Below, one piece after another: positions 35,592-44,426 of a stretch of 64,000 nucleotides of DNA. The stretch lies in the NCBI RefSeq assembly GCF_004349235.1, contig NZ_SMKY01000006.1:1-64000 (forward strand), written 5' to 3'. The stretch comes from Actinomadura darangshiensis. Its GTDB lineage: Bacteria > Actinomycetota > Actinomycetes > Streptosporangiales > Streptosporangiaceae. How positions within the stretch are numbered: the stretch's first letter is position 1; each line of letters begins with the position of its first letter. The translations under genes were made by a program, and so were the position numbers. The notes beneath the pieces were generated by a model that was not told the origin of the DNA, did no database searches, and saw nothing but the letters and a program-made list of their open reading frames with translations.

Positions 35592-36397
35592 GTGCGCATC
35601 CCTGCTATCCACTCGCGAGACTGGTCTTCACTCCAGGATCGTGCAGCGATCCGTTCGAATCGTACAGCCACGCGAGCCGCCTCCGCCTGATCATCTATGA
35701 TCCGACCGATATTGAAATTCGTACCTGCGAATGCCGCTCGCTGCCCATTCTGTAGTTCGAAATAGCTGAATGAACCGTCGACTCCGATATGCGGGAGGGC
35801 CGCCTCCGGGATCACGCGGATCGAAATGTTGCGGAGGTCCATGAGCTTGAGCAGCCGGTCACGCTGCTCCTCCATGAGCCCGGTGTCCGCCATGGGGCGG
35901 AGCGCTACCTCATCCAGGATGGCCCAGATCATCGGGTCGTCGGCGAGCATCATCTCCTGGTGCGCCATCCGCTTTGCGACCGCGCGTTCGACGTCTCCGA
36001 CCAACTGGGCTTCGTGCCCCGCCGTCAAAAGTGACCGCGCGTAGCTCTCGTTTTGGAAGGGCATCGGGATGACGTTGTTGTAGAAGAGGCGCATCACCGA
36101 GGCTTCCCGCTGGTAGCGGCGGAGCCCTTCGGGCCAGTTCGGGTCGAAGCCGAGCCTTGCGTAGCGGAGCAGGATCGTGAAGAGGCCGCCGGTGTCCCAG
36201 GCCTTGTCGAGCGCGGCGCACTCAAGTTCGTCCAGCTGGCGGGTGCCGACCTCGTACTTGGAAACTTGACTCTTCGTGCAGTTGATGATCCTGCCCACCT
36301 GGGTCTGGGTCATGTTGCGCTTGAGGCGCAGGAAACGCAGATAGTAGGCCATGAGCGCGTAGAGCGAGATGTCTGGGTTCGGGGACGGGTTGACCAT
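35588..36397 (-). CDS. XRE-family HTH regulator with DUF5753-type C-terminus
   Basis: A 269-residue protein. The HTH (residues about 15-70) reads LRFLRLKRNMTQTQVGRIINCTKSQVSKYEVG. It is followed by the DUF5753-like effector domain (IPMPFQNESYARSLLTAG, AILDEVALRPM, ISIRVIPEAALPHIGVDGSFSYFEL). The first ATG at 36397 gives the usual N-terminus. With DUF397 downstream and an RsbW-like ATPase divergent, this is a WhiJ-type regulatory trio. Confidence 0.88.
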   Translation of the reverse strand: MVNPSPNPDISLYALMAYYLRFLRLKRNMTQTQVGRIINCTKSQVSKYEVGTRQLDELECAALDKAWDTGGLFTILLRYARLGFDPNWPEGLRRYQREASVMRLFYNNVIPMPFQNESYARSLLTAGHEAQLVGDVERAVAKRMAHQEMMLADDPMIWAILDEVALRPMADTGLMEEQRDRLLKLMDLRNISIRVIPEAALPHIGVDGSFSYFELQNGQRAAFAGTNFNIGRIIDDQAEAARVAVRFERIAARSWSEDQSREWIAGMRT

Positions 36398-36426
36398 GAT
36401 CGGCACTCCCTTGTACTCCACAGCAG

Positions 36427-36449
36427 AGTTGCCAATGTATTCGGCAACT
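36427..36449. promoter_or_regulatory. AGTTGCC inverted repeat between XRE and ATPase genes
   Basis: AGTTGCC (36427-36433) and GGCAACT (36443-36449) with nine bases between. It lies 30 bases upstream of the XRE start and 64 before the divergent ATPase, a natural operator for the XRE protein. Confidence 0.5.
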
Positions 36450-36512
36450 GGGACAAGATAGTTCCGCCGCCTCACTCTTGTCTCGGGAATTCCGAGAAGA
36501 AGGGATGAGAAC

Positions 36513-36962
36513 GTGGGGATCAATGCCGTGAATCCGGGCGACCTGGACATAACATTTCAGGCGTCACGAACTGGGCCAGGGATGGCGCGGAGTCTGGTGG
36601 AGTTCCGACTTCAGGAGTGGGGGCTCGCGTGGATTGCCGGTGACGTTCTTCTGGTCGCTGGTGAATTGGTCGCGAATGCCGTGAAGTACGCGCCGGACCA
36701 GGAGATCCGGGTCAGGTTCACGCGGGAGGCGGGGGTCGTCGTGCTCGCGGTGTGGGACTCGTCCGGCGCCATGCCGGTGGTGCGTCCGGTCGTCGAACTG
36801 ACGCTGGACGACATCGTCCCGGACGAGTGGGCGCTCGACCCCGGGCACGACGAAGGGACGCGCGGGCGCGGCCTGCCGATCGTCCAGGCGCTCTCCGTGG
36901 ATTGCGGCGTCACCGAGACCCCGCCGTGCGGAAAGTGGGTCTGGGCGAAGGTGGCCTTCTAA
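36513..36962 (+). CDS. RsbW-like ATP-binding protein (HATPase_c anti-sigma type)
   Basis: A 149-residue protein. N-box VAGELVANAVKYAP (about residues 48-61), then VWDSSGAMPVVRP (G1-type) and GRGLPIVQALSVDCGV (G2-type) are the Bergerat fold elements of RsbW/SpoIIAB-like kinases. Such proteins in actinomycetes partner XRE/DUF397 genes. The GTG start at 36513 is backed by an AGAAGGG site. Which sigma factor or partner it binds is unknown. Confidence 0.83.
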   Translation: MGINAVNPGDLDITFQASRTGPGMARSLVEFRLQEWGLAWIAGDVLLVAGELVANAVKYAPDQEIRVRFTREAGVVVLAVWDSSGAMPVVRPVVELTLDDIVPDEWALDPGHDEGTRGRGLPIVQALSVDCGVTETPPCGKWVWAKVAF

Positions 36963-37309
36963 TGCAGCCGTACCTGCTGCGATGGCGCACATACCGGGGG
37001 CGCAGGACGGCGGTGCGCTTTCTGGAAGTGCTGGCCGTCGCGGTCAAGGCGCACGGCTGGCGGTGCGTCAAGCTGTACGAGCCCGAGCAGTTCCCCATGC
37101 CGGTGCCGCTTCTGTGGGTTTACGCTAGCGGGGTCGCCGAAGACGTCGGTGTCGTGGTGAGCGTGCGGGCCGTCCCCGGTGGCGGATGGGCGTACTACCA
37201 GGCGCAGCGGGGCCGGTTCGGCTACTTCTTTCCTTGCGGGGACGTCAAGGCGGCGGCCGGACAGGTCGATCTGCTCCTCAAGCACCGGATGTTCCCGTCC
37301 ACCTGGTGA
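36962..37309 (+). CDS. Unknown 115-residue protein coupled to the RsbW-like gene
   Basis: The ATG shares one base with the upstream stop (TAATG), so translation is coupled to the ATPase. The protein is soluble, with RWRTYRGRRTAVRFLEVLAVAVKAHGW near the N-terminus and aromatic-rich WAYYQAQRGRFGYFFPCGD later. I do not recognise it. A function next to the ATPase/XRE/DUF397 genes is likely but unspecified. Confidence 0.65.
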   Translation: MQPYLLRWRTYRGRRTAVRFLEVLAVAVKAHGWRCVKLYEPEQFPMPVPLLWVYASGVAEDVGVVVSVRAVPGGGWAYYQAQRGRFGYFFPCGDVKAAAGQVDLLLKHRMFPSTW

Positions 37310-37317
37310 TCACGGAT

Positions 37318-37341
37318 GCCGGGCCGTTCGCACGGCTCGGC
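37318..37341. terminator. Bidirectional hairpin terminator
   Basis: Ten-base arms (37318-37327 and 37332-37341) with one mismatch around a TCGC loop, placed between two converging genes, 9 bases past the plus-strand stop and just before the minus-strand stop. Confidence 0.6.
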
Positions 37342-37344
37342 ACT

Positions 37345-38478
37345 TCACCGGAGCGGGCGGAAGAACTCCGTGAGGTCGTGTGCGAGCAGGTCGGGTTCCT
37401 CGTGGGCGGCGAAGTGCCCGCCGCGGGGCATGAGCGTGTACCGGATGATGTTGTGGGTGCGTTCGGCCCAACTGCGCGGCGGCTGGGCAAGGTCGGCCGG
37501 GAACAGGGCGAGAGCGGTGGGCACGGTGACCCTTTCTACCCGCCGGGTCAGCCCCCGGTTGAACTCGTAATACGGCCGGAAGGACGTCCCGATGCTGCGG
37601 GTGAACCAGTAGAGGGACGCCTGCGTCAGGACGAACTCGTCGCTGAACCGCGATGACAGGTCGCCTCCGCAGTCGCTCCACGCGCGGTACTTCTCCCCGA
37701 TCCAGGCGAGCAGCCCGGTCGGCGAGTCCTCCATGCCATAGCTCAACGTGACCGGTCTCGTGCTCTGTTCATGCTGGTATCCGCCCTCCTCGGCCGTCCA
37801 AGCCGCGACGGAATCGACATATGCCTTTTCGTCCGGGGTGAGAGCGGCGGCGTCGTACGTGACCGGGTTGGCGACCGCCAGCACATGGATGCCGACCAGA
37901 GCGTCGGGGTGTGCTTCGCCGAGGCGAGAACTGATTCCGGCACCGAAGTCGCCGCCATGCGCGCCATACCGCTCGAAACCGAGCTCGTCGTGCATGAGGC
38001 GGTGCCACAGCTCGTGTGTCTGCTCGGTTCCGCCGAGCGAGGGCCGCTGCGGCGAGAACGCGAAGCCGGGCAGCGACGGAACAATGACGGTGAACGCGTC
38101 GGCCGGGTCGCCCCCGTGCCGCGACGGGGTTGCCAGCCGACGCGCGAGTCCGACCAGTTCGAGAAATGAACTGGGCCACCCATGCGTCAGCACGATCGGC
38201 AGTGCACCAGGGCGCTCGCCCTCAAAGCGCAGATAGTGCACAGGCGTCCCATCGATGTCCGCGAACCGGGACGGCAACGCATTGATGGTGGCTTCATGAA
38301 CACGCCAGTCATAGCCGTCGGCCCAGTAGGCGGTCAGGCGCCGCAGTTCCCCGGCGTCGGTGCCGGCCTCCCATCCAAGCGTGGGCCAGCCGACCGGCCA
38401 CCGCGCAGAGCGCAGCCGTGACCGCAACTCCTCCAACTCGGCGCCGCTGACCTCGATCAGAGACGATTCGCGACTCAT
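37345..38478 (-). CDS. Epoxide hydrolase (EHN N-terminal domain, alpha/beta fold)
   Basis: A 377-residue protein of the juvenile-hormone/microsomal epoxide hydrolase type. The N-terminal EHN part (residues 1-90) has LRSRLRSARWP and DWRVHEATINALP. The oxyanion motif is HGWP (99-102), the nucleophile is Asp177 in AHGGDFGAGIS, and the C-terminal His lies in PRGGHFAAHEEPDLLA. It would open an epoxide to a diol. Substrate unknown. No link to steroid genes is evident, and it sits outside the palindrome-marked genes. Confidence 0.87.
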   Translation of the reverse strand: MSRESSLIEVSGAELEELRSRLRSARWPVGWPTLGWEAGTDAGELRRLTAYWADGYDWRVHEATINALPSRFADIDGTPVHYLRFEGERPGALPIVLTHGWPSSFLELVGLARRLATPSRHGGDPADAFTVIVPSLPGFAFSPQRPSLGGTEQTHELWHRLMHDELGFERYGAHGGDFGAGISSRLGEAHPDALVGIHVLAVANPVTYDAAALTPDEKAYVDSVAAWTAEEGGYQHEQSTRPVTLSYGMEDSPTGLLAWIGEKYRAWSDCGGDLSSRFSDEFVLTQASLYWFTRSIGTSFRPYYEFNRGLTRRVERVTVPTALALFPADLAQPPRSWAERTHNIIRYTLMPRGGHFAAHEEPDLLAHDLTEFFRPLR

Positions 38479-38506
38479 GAGACAAGCACTACACGGTTTT
38501 TGCTCC

Positions 38507-38526
38507 GGCCGGTGAAGAACCCGGCC
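38507..38526 (-). terminator. Possible weak hairpin after the AAA/DUF234 gene
   Basis: Six-base arms GGCCGG/CCGGCC around eight bases, about 30 bases past the minus-strand stop. No U-tract. Weak call. Confidence 0.3.
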
Positions 38527-38556
38527 GCCGGGACCCGCACTCGGCTCTCCCGCCGG

Positions 38557-39975
38557 CTAGGGACGCCAGGCGGCGACCACGTCTTGTGGGGTCCAGAGGA
38601 GGTCCAGGCCCTTGGTCTCCGCGCCGGAGAGGGAGACGGCGGCCATGCCGGTCGTCGCCGGGTCGAGGCCGGGGAGTTGGGCTGCGGCGCGGCGGAGGTC
38701 GACCAGGTCGTGGGCGTCGAAGGGGCCGTTCAGCCATTTGATCGAGCCGACGAAACAGATGCGGTTCGCGACGGGGGCGCGGTCGGCTCCGACCAGGTCG
38801 ATTTCCGGGTTGAATTGGCGGTTCCACCAGCCGCCGACCGTTTCGACGTCCGGCCAGGGCAGTTCCGGCCGTTCCAGCGACTGCCGGATGAGCGGTTCGA
38901 CGGCTCGGCCGCGCCAGGTCGTCCAGCGGCGTTCGACGAGGCGGTAGCCCGCTTCGGGACGGCCCCGGCGGGCCTGTTGGTGGGCCGCCCGGAGAACGGC
39001 CAGATAAAGGCGCAGGTTGCTGTCGGCAATCCGGTAGAGGGCGGGTTTGCCCGGACGGGTGGACAGCGGCTCGTCCATCGCGAGGACGTTCTTCTCGCCG
39101 GTCAGGCGGCGGAGCAACGGGGAAAGCGTGCCCGAGGGGAGGGCGGCGTCGCGGTTGCCGGCGGTCGCGGCGATGTTGGCGTGGGTGCGGTCGCCGGAAC
39201 CGATCGCCTCCAGGACGCGGCGGGAGATGTCGGGGTTGGGGAACTCGGCCAAGAGGGACGCTTCAGGGACGCTGAACAGCGCGGCGGCCGGGTCGGCGCA
39301 CTCGGCTCTCATGAAGTCGAGTGCGGGGGTGGCGTGGGGCCAGGTCCGGATGATGCCGGGAAGGCCACCCGACACGAGGTGCGCGTCGATGGCGTCCGCC
39401 GCGTCCAGTCCGAGGGCCTCGCCGGTGTCCGCCGGGTTGAGCGGGCCGAGGACGAGATTGTCGGCGCGGCCGTAGAAAGGGCGGTCGTAGGCGGTCAGCC
39501 GCTCCATCATGTGGAGGTCGCTGCCCAGGAGCAGCAGGAGGACGGGCTTGGACGAGAGAAGGCGGTCCCAGCCGGTTTGCAGGGCGCCGTCGAACACCGG
39601 GTCCTGTTCGGCCAGCCACGGGAGCTCGTCCAAGACGACGATGGACGGCGCGTCGGGAAGAGCCGTGGCCAGAATGCGAAACGCGTCAGGCCAATTGCCG
39701 TTGGCGATTTGCGGGACGAGCTCCGGGTCGCCCGGCAGGGGCGACTCCTTGAGGTCGCGCAGAAACGCGGCCACGGCCTCGATGGGGGAAGCGCCTTTGG
39801 TAGCCGTGGAAAAGACGTAGGGCACGGCGGCGCGGTCGCAGAATTCCTGGACGAGCCGGGACTTGCCCACCTGCCGGCGCCCGCGCAGAGCAACCGCCGT
39901 CCCTGCTCCACTCGCGGCGACCCGCTCCAGCCGCTTGGCCAGAAGCGCCAACTCCGCCCTCCTGCCAATGAACAC
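38557..39975 (-). CDS. AAA ATPase with DUF234 C-terminal domain
   Basis: A 472-residue protein. FIGRRAELALLAKRLE opens the archaeal-ATPase-like AAA domain, with Walker A LRGRRQVGKSRLVQEF and Walker B SIVVLDELPWLAE. A winged-helix part follows (PSGTLSPLLRRLTGEKNV). The DUF234 end has FNPEIDLVGADR and ICFVGSIKWLNGPF, a PD-(D/E)XK-like nuclease core (Asp, then Ser-x-Lys). The family is widespread in bacteria and archaea, has no settled function, and occurs often near mobile DNA. The GTG start has a GGAGG at ideal distance. Three iterons lie directly upstream. Confidence 0.82.
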   Translation of the reverse strand: MFIGRRAELALLAKRLERVAASGAGTAVALRGRRQVGKSRLVQEFCDRAAVPYVFSTATKGASPIEAVAAFLRDLKESPLPGDPELVPQIANGNWPDAFRILATALPDAPSIVVLDELPWLAEQDPVFDGALQTGWDRLLSSKPVLLLLLGSDLHMMERLTAYDRPFYGRADNLVLGPLNPADTGEALGLDAADAIDAHLVSGGLPGIIRTWPHATPALDFMRAECADPAAALFSVPEASLLAEFPNPDISRRVLEAIGSGDRTHANIAATAGNRDAALPSGTLSPLLRRLTGEKNVLAMDEPLSTRPGKPALYRIADSNLRLYLAVLRAAHQQARRGRPEAGYRLVERRWTTWRGRAVEPLIRQSLERPELPWPDVETVGGWWNRQFNPEIDLVGADRAPVANRICFVGSIKWLNGPFDAHDLVDLRRAAAQLPGLDPATTGMAAVSLSGAETKGLDLLWTPQDVVAAWRP

Positions 39976-39986
39976 CCCAGCCTCCG

Positions 39987-40028
39987 ATCTACGTAGATTC
40001 CATCTACATAGATTGAGTCTACATAACT
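39987..40028. repeat. Three 12-bp iterons with 15-bp period upstream of the AAA/DUF234 gene
   Basis: ATCTACGTAGAT (39987), ATCTACATAGAT (40002) and GTCTACATAACT (40017), each followed by 3 spacer bases. The first is a perfect palindrome, the second nearly so, and the third is decayed. They lie from 12 to 53 bases before the GTG, AT-rich in a GC-rich setting. Probable operator or promoter element of that gene. Confidence 0.7.
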
Positions 40029-40048
40029 CATCGAGCGCAGGCGTCCGG

Positions 40049-40660
40049 TCAGCGGGGGCGGGGGGCGTGTTTGGCTATGAAGAGGCCCTCGGCGGTGACG
40101 CAGGTTTCGCCGCGCGCTTCTATGGCGCCGACTGTGCGGATCTTGCGGCCGTCCACGGACGTCTGGGCGGCGCTGATCGTCAGGGGCTCGAAGAGCGGCG
40201 TCAGGCGGTGGTAGCGCAGGGTCAGTTCGGCGGTCATCCCCGACGAGCCGGCCCAGCCGTTCGCCACACCGAGGGTGTGGTCGAGGAGCAGGGCCGACAC
40301 GCCGCCGTGGACGCTGGACGGCGGGCCCTGGTACGGCAGCCCCAGAGTCGTGGTCGCCTCGATCGTGCGCGCGTCGGCGGCCGCGTATTCGAGGGGCGGG
40401 GCGATCGGGTTCTCGGGGCCGGTGACCGGATCGTGCCGGGTGTTGCCGTCGCCGCGCCACATGTGGACCAGGCGGTCGTGCAGGGGTGGGGCCGCCGCCT
40501 CCAGGTCGTCGGCGACGGAGTTCAGCCGATCGGCGATGCCGGACATGTCGGCATCCGAGAGGTCACCGGCGCGGACCAGGCCGGCGAGGACCCGGCGGGC
40601 CGCCGCGGCCGCCGCGTCGACGCCGCCGGTCCGGGTGCCGGACTGCAGGTCGATCGTCAT
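40049..40660 (-). CDS. PaaI-type hot-dog thioesterase
   Basis: A 203-residue protein. The C-terminal half holds the PaaI pattern GPPSSVHGGVSALLLDHTLG (catalytic Asp in DHTLG) and AELTLRYHRLTPLFEPLTISA. The N-terminal 60 residues are helical. It may hydrolyse an acyl-CoA released during side-chain degradation. The start ATG overlaps the fadE34 stop (ATGA), so it is the last gene of the fadA5-fadE34 unit. No palindromes precede it because it is internal to the operon. Confidence 0.82.
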   Translation of the reverse strand: MTIDLQSGTRTGGVDAAAAAARRVLAGLVRAGDLSDADMSGIADRLNSVADDLEAAAPPLHDRLVHMWRGDGNTRHDPVTGPENPIAPPLEYAAADARTIEATTTLGLPYQGPPSSVHGGVSALLLDHTLGVANGWAGSSGMTAELTLRYHRLTPLFEPLTISAAQTSVDGRKIRTVGAIEARGETCVTAEGLFIAKHAPRPR

Positions 40661-42882
40661 GACGCGTCGCGCGGCAGGCCGAGGAGGCGCTCGCCGATGA
40701 TGTTGAGCTGGACGTCCGTGGTGCCGCCCGCGATCGACATGTTGCGGGAGTTGAGGAACATCCAGGCCGGGTCCGTCCTGCCGCCTCCGCCCAGGCCGGA
40801 GAGGGCTTCGGGGCCGATCCAGTCCATGGCCGTCTCCCACACCTGCTGGATGTGCTCGACGCCGATGAGCTTGCCGATGCTGGACTCGGCGCCCGGCTGG
40901 CCGCCCGCGAGGGAGCGCAGCGTGGTCCGCAGGCCGAACAGGCTGCTGGACTGGGCGTCGCACAGGATGCCGCCGAGGGTGGTGAGGCGCTCGTCGTCCG
41001 CGCCGTCCCCGGCCAGTTCCAGCAGGGCCTCGCCGCCGCTGCCGAGGGACGAGTCGTTGGAGAGCGAGACCCGCTCGTTCGCGAGGGTGGTGCGGGCGAG
41101 TTTCCAGCCGTCGCCGGGGGCGGCGACGAGGAGGTCGTCCGGGATGAAGACGCCGTCCAGGAAGACCTCGTTGAAGAGGGTGTCGCCGGTCAGTTCGCGC
41201 AGCGGGCGGATGTCGATGCCGGGCGACTTCATGTCCAGCAGGAAGTACGACAGGCCCTTGTGCTTCGGGACGGACGGGTCGGTGCGCGCGAGCAGGATGC
41301 CCCAGTCGGCCTCGCGGGCCATGGACGTCCACACCTTCTGCCCGCTGATCTTCCAGCCGCCCTCGACCTTCTCGGCGCGGGTGCCGAGCCCGGCGAGGTC
41401 GGACCCGGCGCCCGGCTCGGAGAACAGCTGGCACCAGCGGATGTCGCCGCGCAGCGACCCGGGCAGGAAGCGCTCGTGCTGCCCGGACGACCCGTGCGCG
41501 ATCAGCGTCGGCACCACCCAGTTGCCGATGATCATGTCGTGCGCGCGGAGGCCGGCGGCGCGCATCTCCTCGGCGATGACGAGCTGGGTGACGGCGTCGG
41601 CGCCCTTGCCCCAGGGGGCGGGCAGGTGCGGGGACGTGTAGCCGCGGCCGGCGAGGTAGGCGAGGCGCTCCTCGCCGTCCAGGGCCTTGGCGGGTTCGAG
41701 CTCGCCGCGCACCTCGCCGCGGATCCGCTCGGCCTCGGGCGGCAGCTCGACACGCAGGTCGCGGCGGACGCCTCCCAGGGTCAGGCGCGCAACCCGCCGC
41801 CGCCAGGACGCAGTCGGCCCGAGCAGGACACGGAGCGTCTGAGCCCGGCGCAAGTAGAGGCTCGCGTCATGCTCCCAAGTGAAGCCGATCCCTCCGAGCG
41901 TTTGAATACAGTCCTTGGCCACCTGAAACGCAGCCTGAACGCTGACGGCCCCGGCAACCGCCGCCGCCAAGGACGCCTCGGTCGCACCACCCAAGTGCTG
42001 GGTGTGGTCCTCGTCCTCGACGCGGGTCGCGCCCCGGGCGCGGGCCTCGGCTTGGGCGCGGGCGGCGTCCCAGGCGCAGGCGCGGGCCTGTTCGGCGTGG
42101 GCGAGCATGCGGGCGCAGCGGTGCTTGACGCCCTGGAACTGTCCGATCGGGCGGCCGAACTGCTCGCGGACCTTGGCGTATTCGGCTGCGGTCGTCGTCG
42201 CCCAGTCGGCCAGGCCGGACGCCTCGGCGGCGAACAGCACCGCCGCGAGGTCGCGGACGGCCTGTGAGTCCAAGTTCAGGACTGAACGCGCGGGTATAGT
42301 CCCGTTTTCCAACTCGACCCTGGCCAGGCGGCGGGTCAGGTCGTGGCTGGGCAGTTCGTCGACGTGGACGGCGTCCCGCGGCAGGACGAGCCAGGCCGTC
42401 CGGTCCCCGTCCTTCGCCGGGAGGACGAGGACGTCCGCCAGTGGAGCACCCATGACCGGGCCCGATGTGCCGGTCAGAGTTACCGAGTCACCGGCCCGGG
42501 AGATCGAGAGGCTTCCGGCGTCCAGCCCGACCGCGCCGAGCGCGCCGCCGCCGGCCAAGGACGGCAGATGCTCGGCATGCCCGGAACGGTGCAGCACGGC
42601 ACTCGCCAGCACCGTGGGCAGGAACGGCCCGGGAACCATGGCGCGCCCCAGCTCCTCCAGGACGACGGCCAGCTCGACCAGGCCGTAGCCCGCGCCGCCC
42701 GCGCTCTCGGGAAGGTGCAGGCCGAGCAGGCCCTGCGCGGCGAGGTCGTCCCAGAACACCGGCGCCTTCTCCCGGTCGGCGTCCACGGCGGCGCGGACCA
42801 CCGCCGGGGTCACCTGCCGGGACGTGAACGCCCGCACGGCGTCACGCAGGTCGCGGTGCTCCTCGGTCAGCCCGATGGTCAT
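40657..42882 (-). CDS. fadE34: Fused acyl-CoA dehydrogenase, FadE34 (ChsE3)-like
   Basis: A 741-residue protein made of two acyl-CoA dehydrogenase modules. The first (1-375) has REQFGRPIGQFQGVKHRCARML and IQTLGGIGFTWEHDASLYLRR. The second (about 385-741) has WCQLFSEPGAGSDLAGL, KISGQKVWTSMA and NMSIAGGTTDVQLNIIGERLLGLPRD. FadE34/ChsE3 of M. tuberculosis has this double architecture and similar length and oxidises the C5 steroid side-chain CoA. It follows fadA5 by 8 bases. The KstR gene of mycobacteria is adjacent to fadE34, and here a KstR-like gene lies 4 kb away. Confidence 0.85.
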   Translation of the reverse strand: MTIGLTEEHRDLRDAVRAFTSRQVTPAVVRAAVDADREKAPVFWDDLAAQGLLGLHLPESAGGAGYGLVELAVVLEELGRAMVPGPFLPTVLASAVLHRSGHAEHLPSLAGGGALGAVGLDAGSLSISRAGDSVTLTGTSGPVMGAPLADVLVLPAKDGDRTAWLVLPRDAVHVDELPSHDLTRRLARVELENGTIPARSVLNLDSQAVRDLAAVLFAAEASGLADWATTTAAEYAKVREQFGRPIGQFQGVKHRCARMLAHAEQARACAWDAARAQAEARARGATRVEDEDHTQHLGGATEASLAAAVAGAVSVQAAFQVAKDCIQTLGGIGFTWEHDASLYLRRAQTLRVLLGPTASWRRRVARLTLGGVRRDLRVELPPEAERIRGEVRGELEPAKALDGEERLAYLAGRGYTSPHLPAPWGKGADAVTQLVIAEEMRAAGLRAHDMIIGNWVVPTLIAHGSSGQHERFLPGSLRGDIRWCQLFSEPGAGSDLAGLGTRAEKVEGGWKISGQKVWTSMAREADWGILLARTDPSVPKHKGLSYFLLDMKSPGIDIRPLRELTGDTLFNEVFLDGVFIPDDLLVAAPGDGWKLARTTLANERVSLSNDSSLGSGGEALLELAGDGADDERLTTLGGILCDAQSSSLFGLRTTLRSLAGGQPGAESSIGKLIGVEHIQQVWETAMDWIGPEALSGLGGGGRTDPAWMFLNSRNMSIAGGTTDVQLNIIGERLLGLPRDAS

Positions 42883-42890
42883 GTGGTTCC

Positions 42891-44081
<1,191 letters not shown>

Positions 44082-44265
44082 TCAGCGCACGACTCCGCGC
44101 CGGCCTAGCGCGCCCCACCCGGACGACTCCCCGCCGGCCGACCGGAACGCCCACCGCGCGCATGCCGCACGCCTGAACTCCGCACGTCTCCGGACCAGCG
44201 CTCCCCGGCCCGCGCGCTTGCGGGGGTGGGGCGGGTCGCCGAGTTCAGCGCCATGGCCGCGAGAC

Positions 44266-44279
44266 TAGAATTCGTTCTC
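44266..44279. promoter_or_regulatory. KstR-type box, fadA5 side
   Basis: TAGAATTCGTTCTC, compared with the published mycobacterial KstR consensus TnnAACnnGTTnnA. Two of the eight fixed positions differ (C to T at base 6, A to C at base 14), and the AGAA/TTCT arms are intact. AT-rich in a GC-rich gap. Confidence 0.5.
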
Positions 44280-44296
44280 ATTCACGGCAAGCGCCG

Positions 44297-44311
44297 TCCC
44301 GCTCAGCGGTC
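44297..44311. promoter_or_regulatory. Steroid-regulon palindrome C1
   Basis: TCCCGCTCAGCGGTC in the fadA5/chsB1 gap, same motif as sites A, B and D to F. Confidence 0.62.
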
Positions 44312-44336
44312 TTCCCCGTTCGGACGGCGTCCGGCC

Positions 44337-44351
44337 GACCGCTCAGCGGGA
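44337..44351. promoter_or_regulatory. Steroid-regulon palindrome C2
   Basis: GACCGCTCAGCGGGA, in reverse orientation TCCCGCTGAGCGGTC, 40 bases from C1. The two face each other as an inverted pair. Confidence 0.62.
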
Positions 44352-44369
44352 CGCGGCCGCGGCCCCCAG

Positions 44370-44383
44370 TAGAATTGGTACTA
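44370..44383. promoter_or_regulatory. KstR-type box, chsB1 side
   Basis: TAGAATTGGTACTA, 43 bases before chsB1. It differs from TnnAACnnGTTnnA at two fixed positions. TAGAAT could also serve as a -10 element. Confidence 0.45.
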
Positions 44384-44426
44384 GCCTCCGTCGGGCAACG
44401 ATGAAGCATCGACCCGGAGGCTCCCG

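Noticed and set aside
38500-39996. Plus-strand frame of 498 residues opposite the AAA/DUF234 gene
   Set aside because: Gly/Arg/Glu-rich with no motif, exactly antisense to a gene with Walker motifs and an upstream operator.
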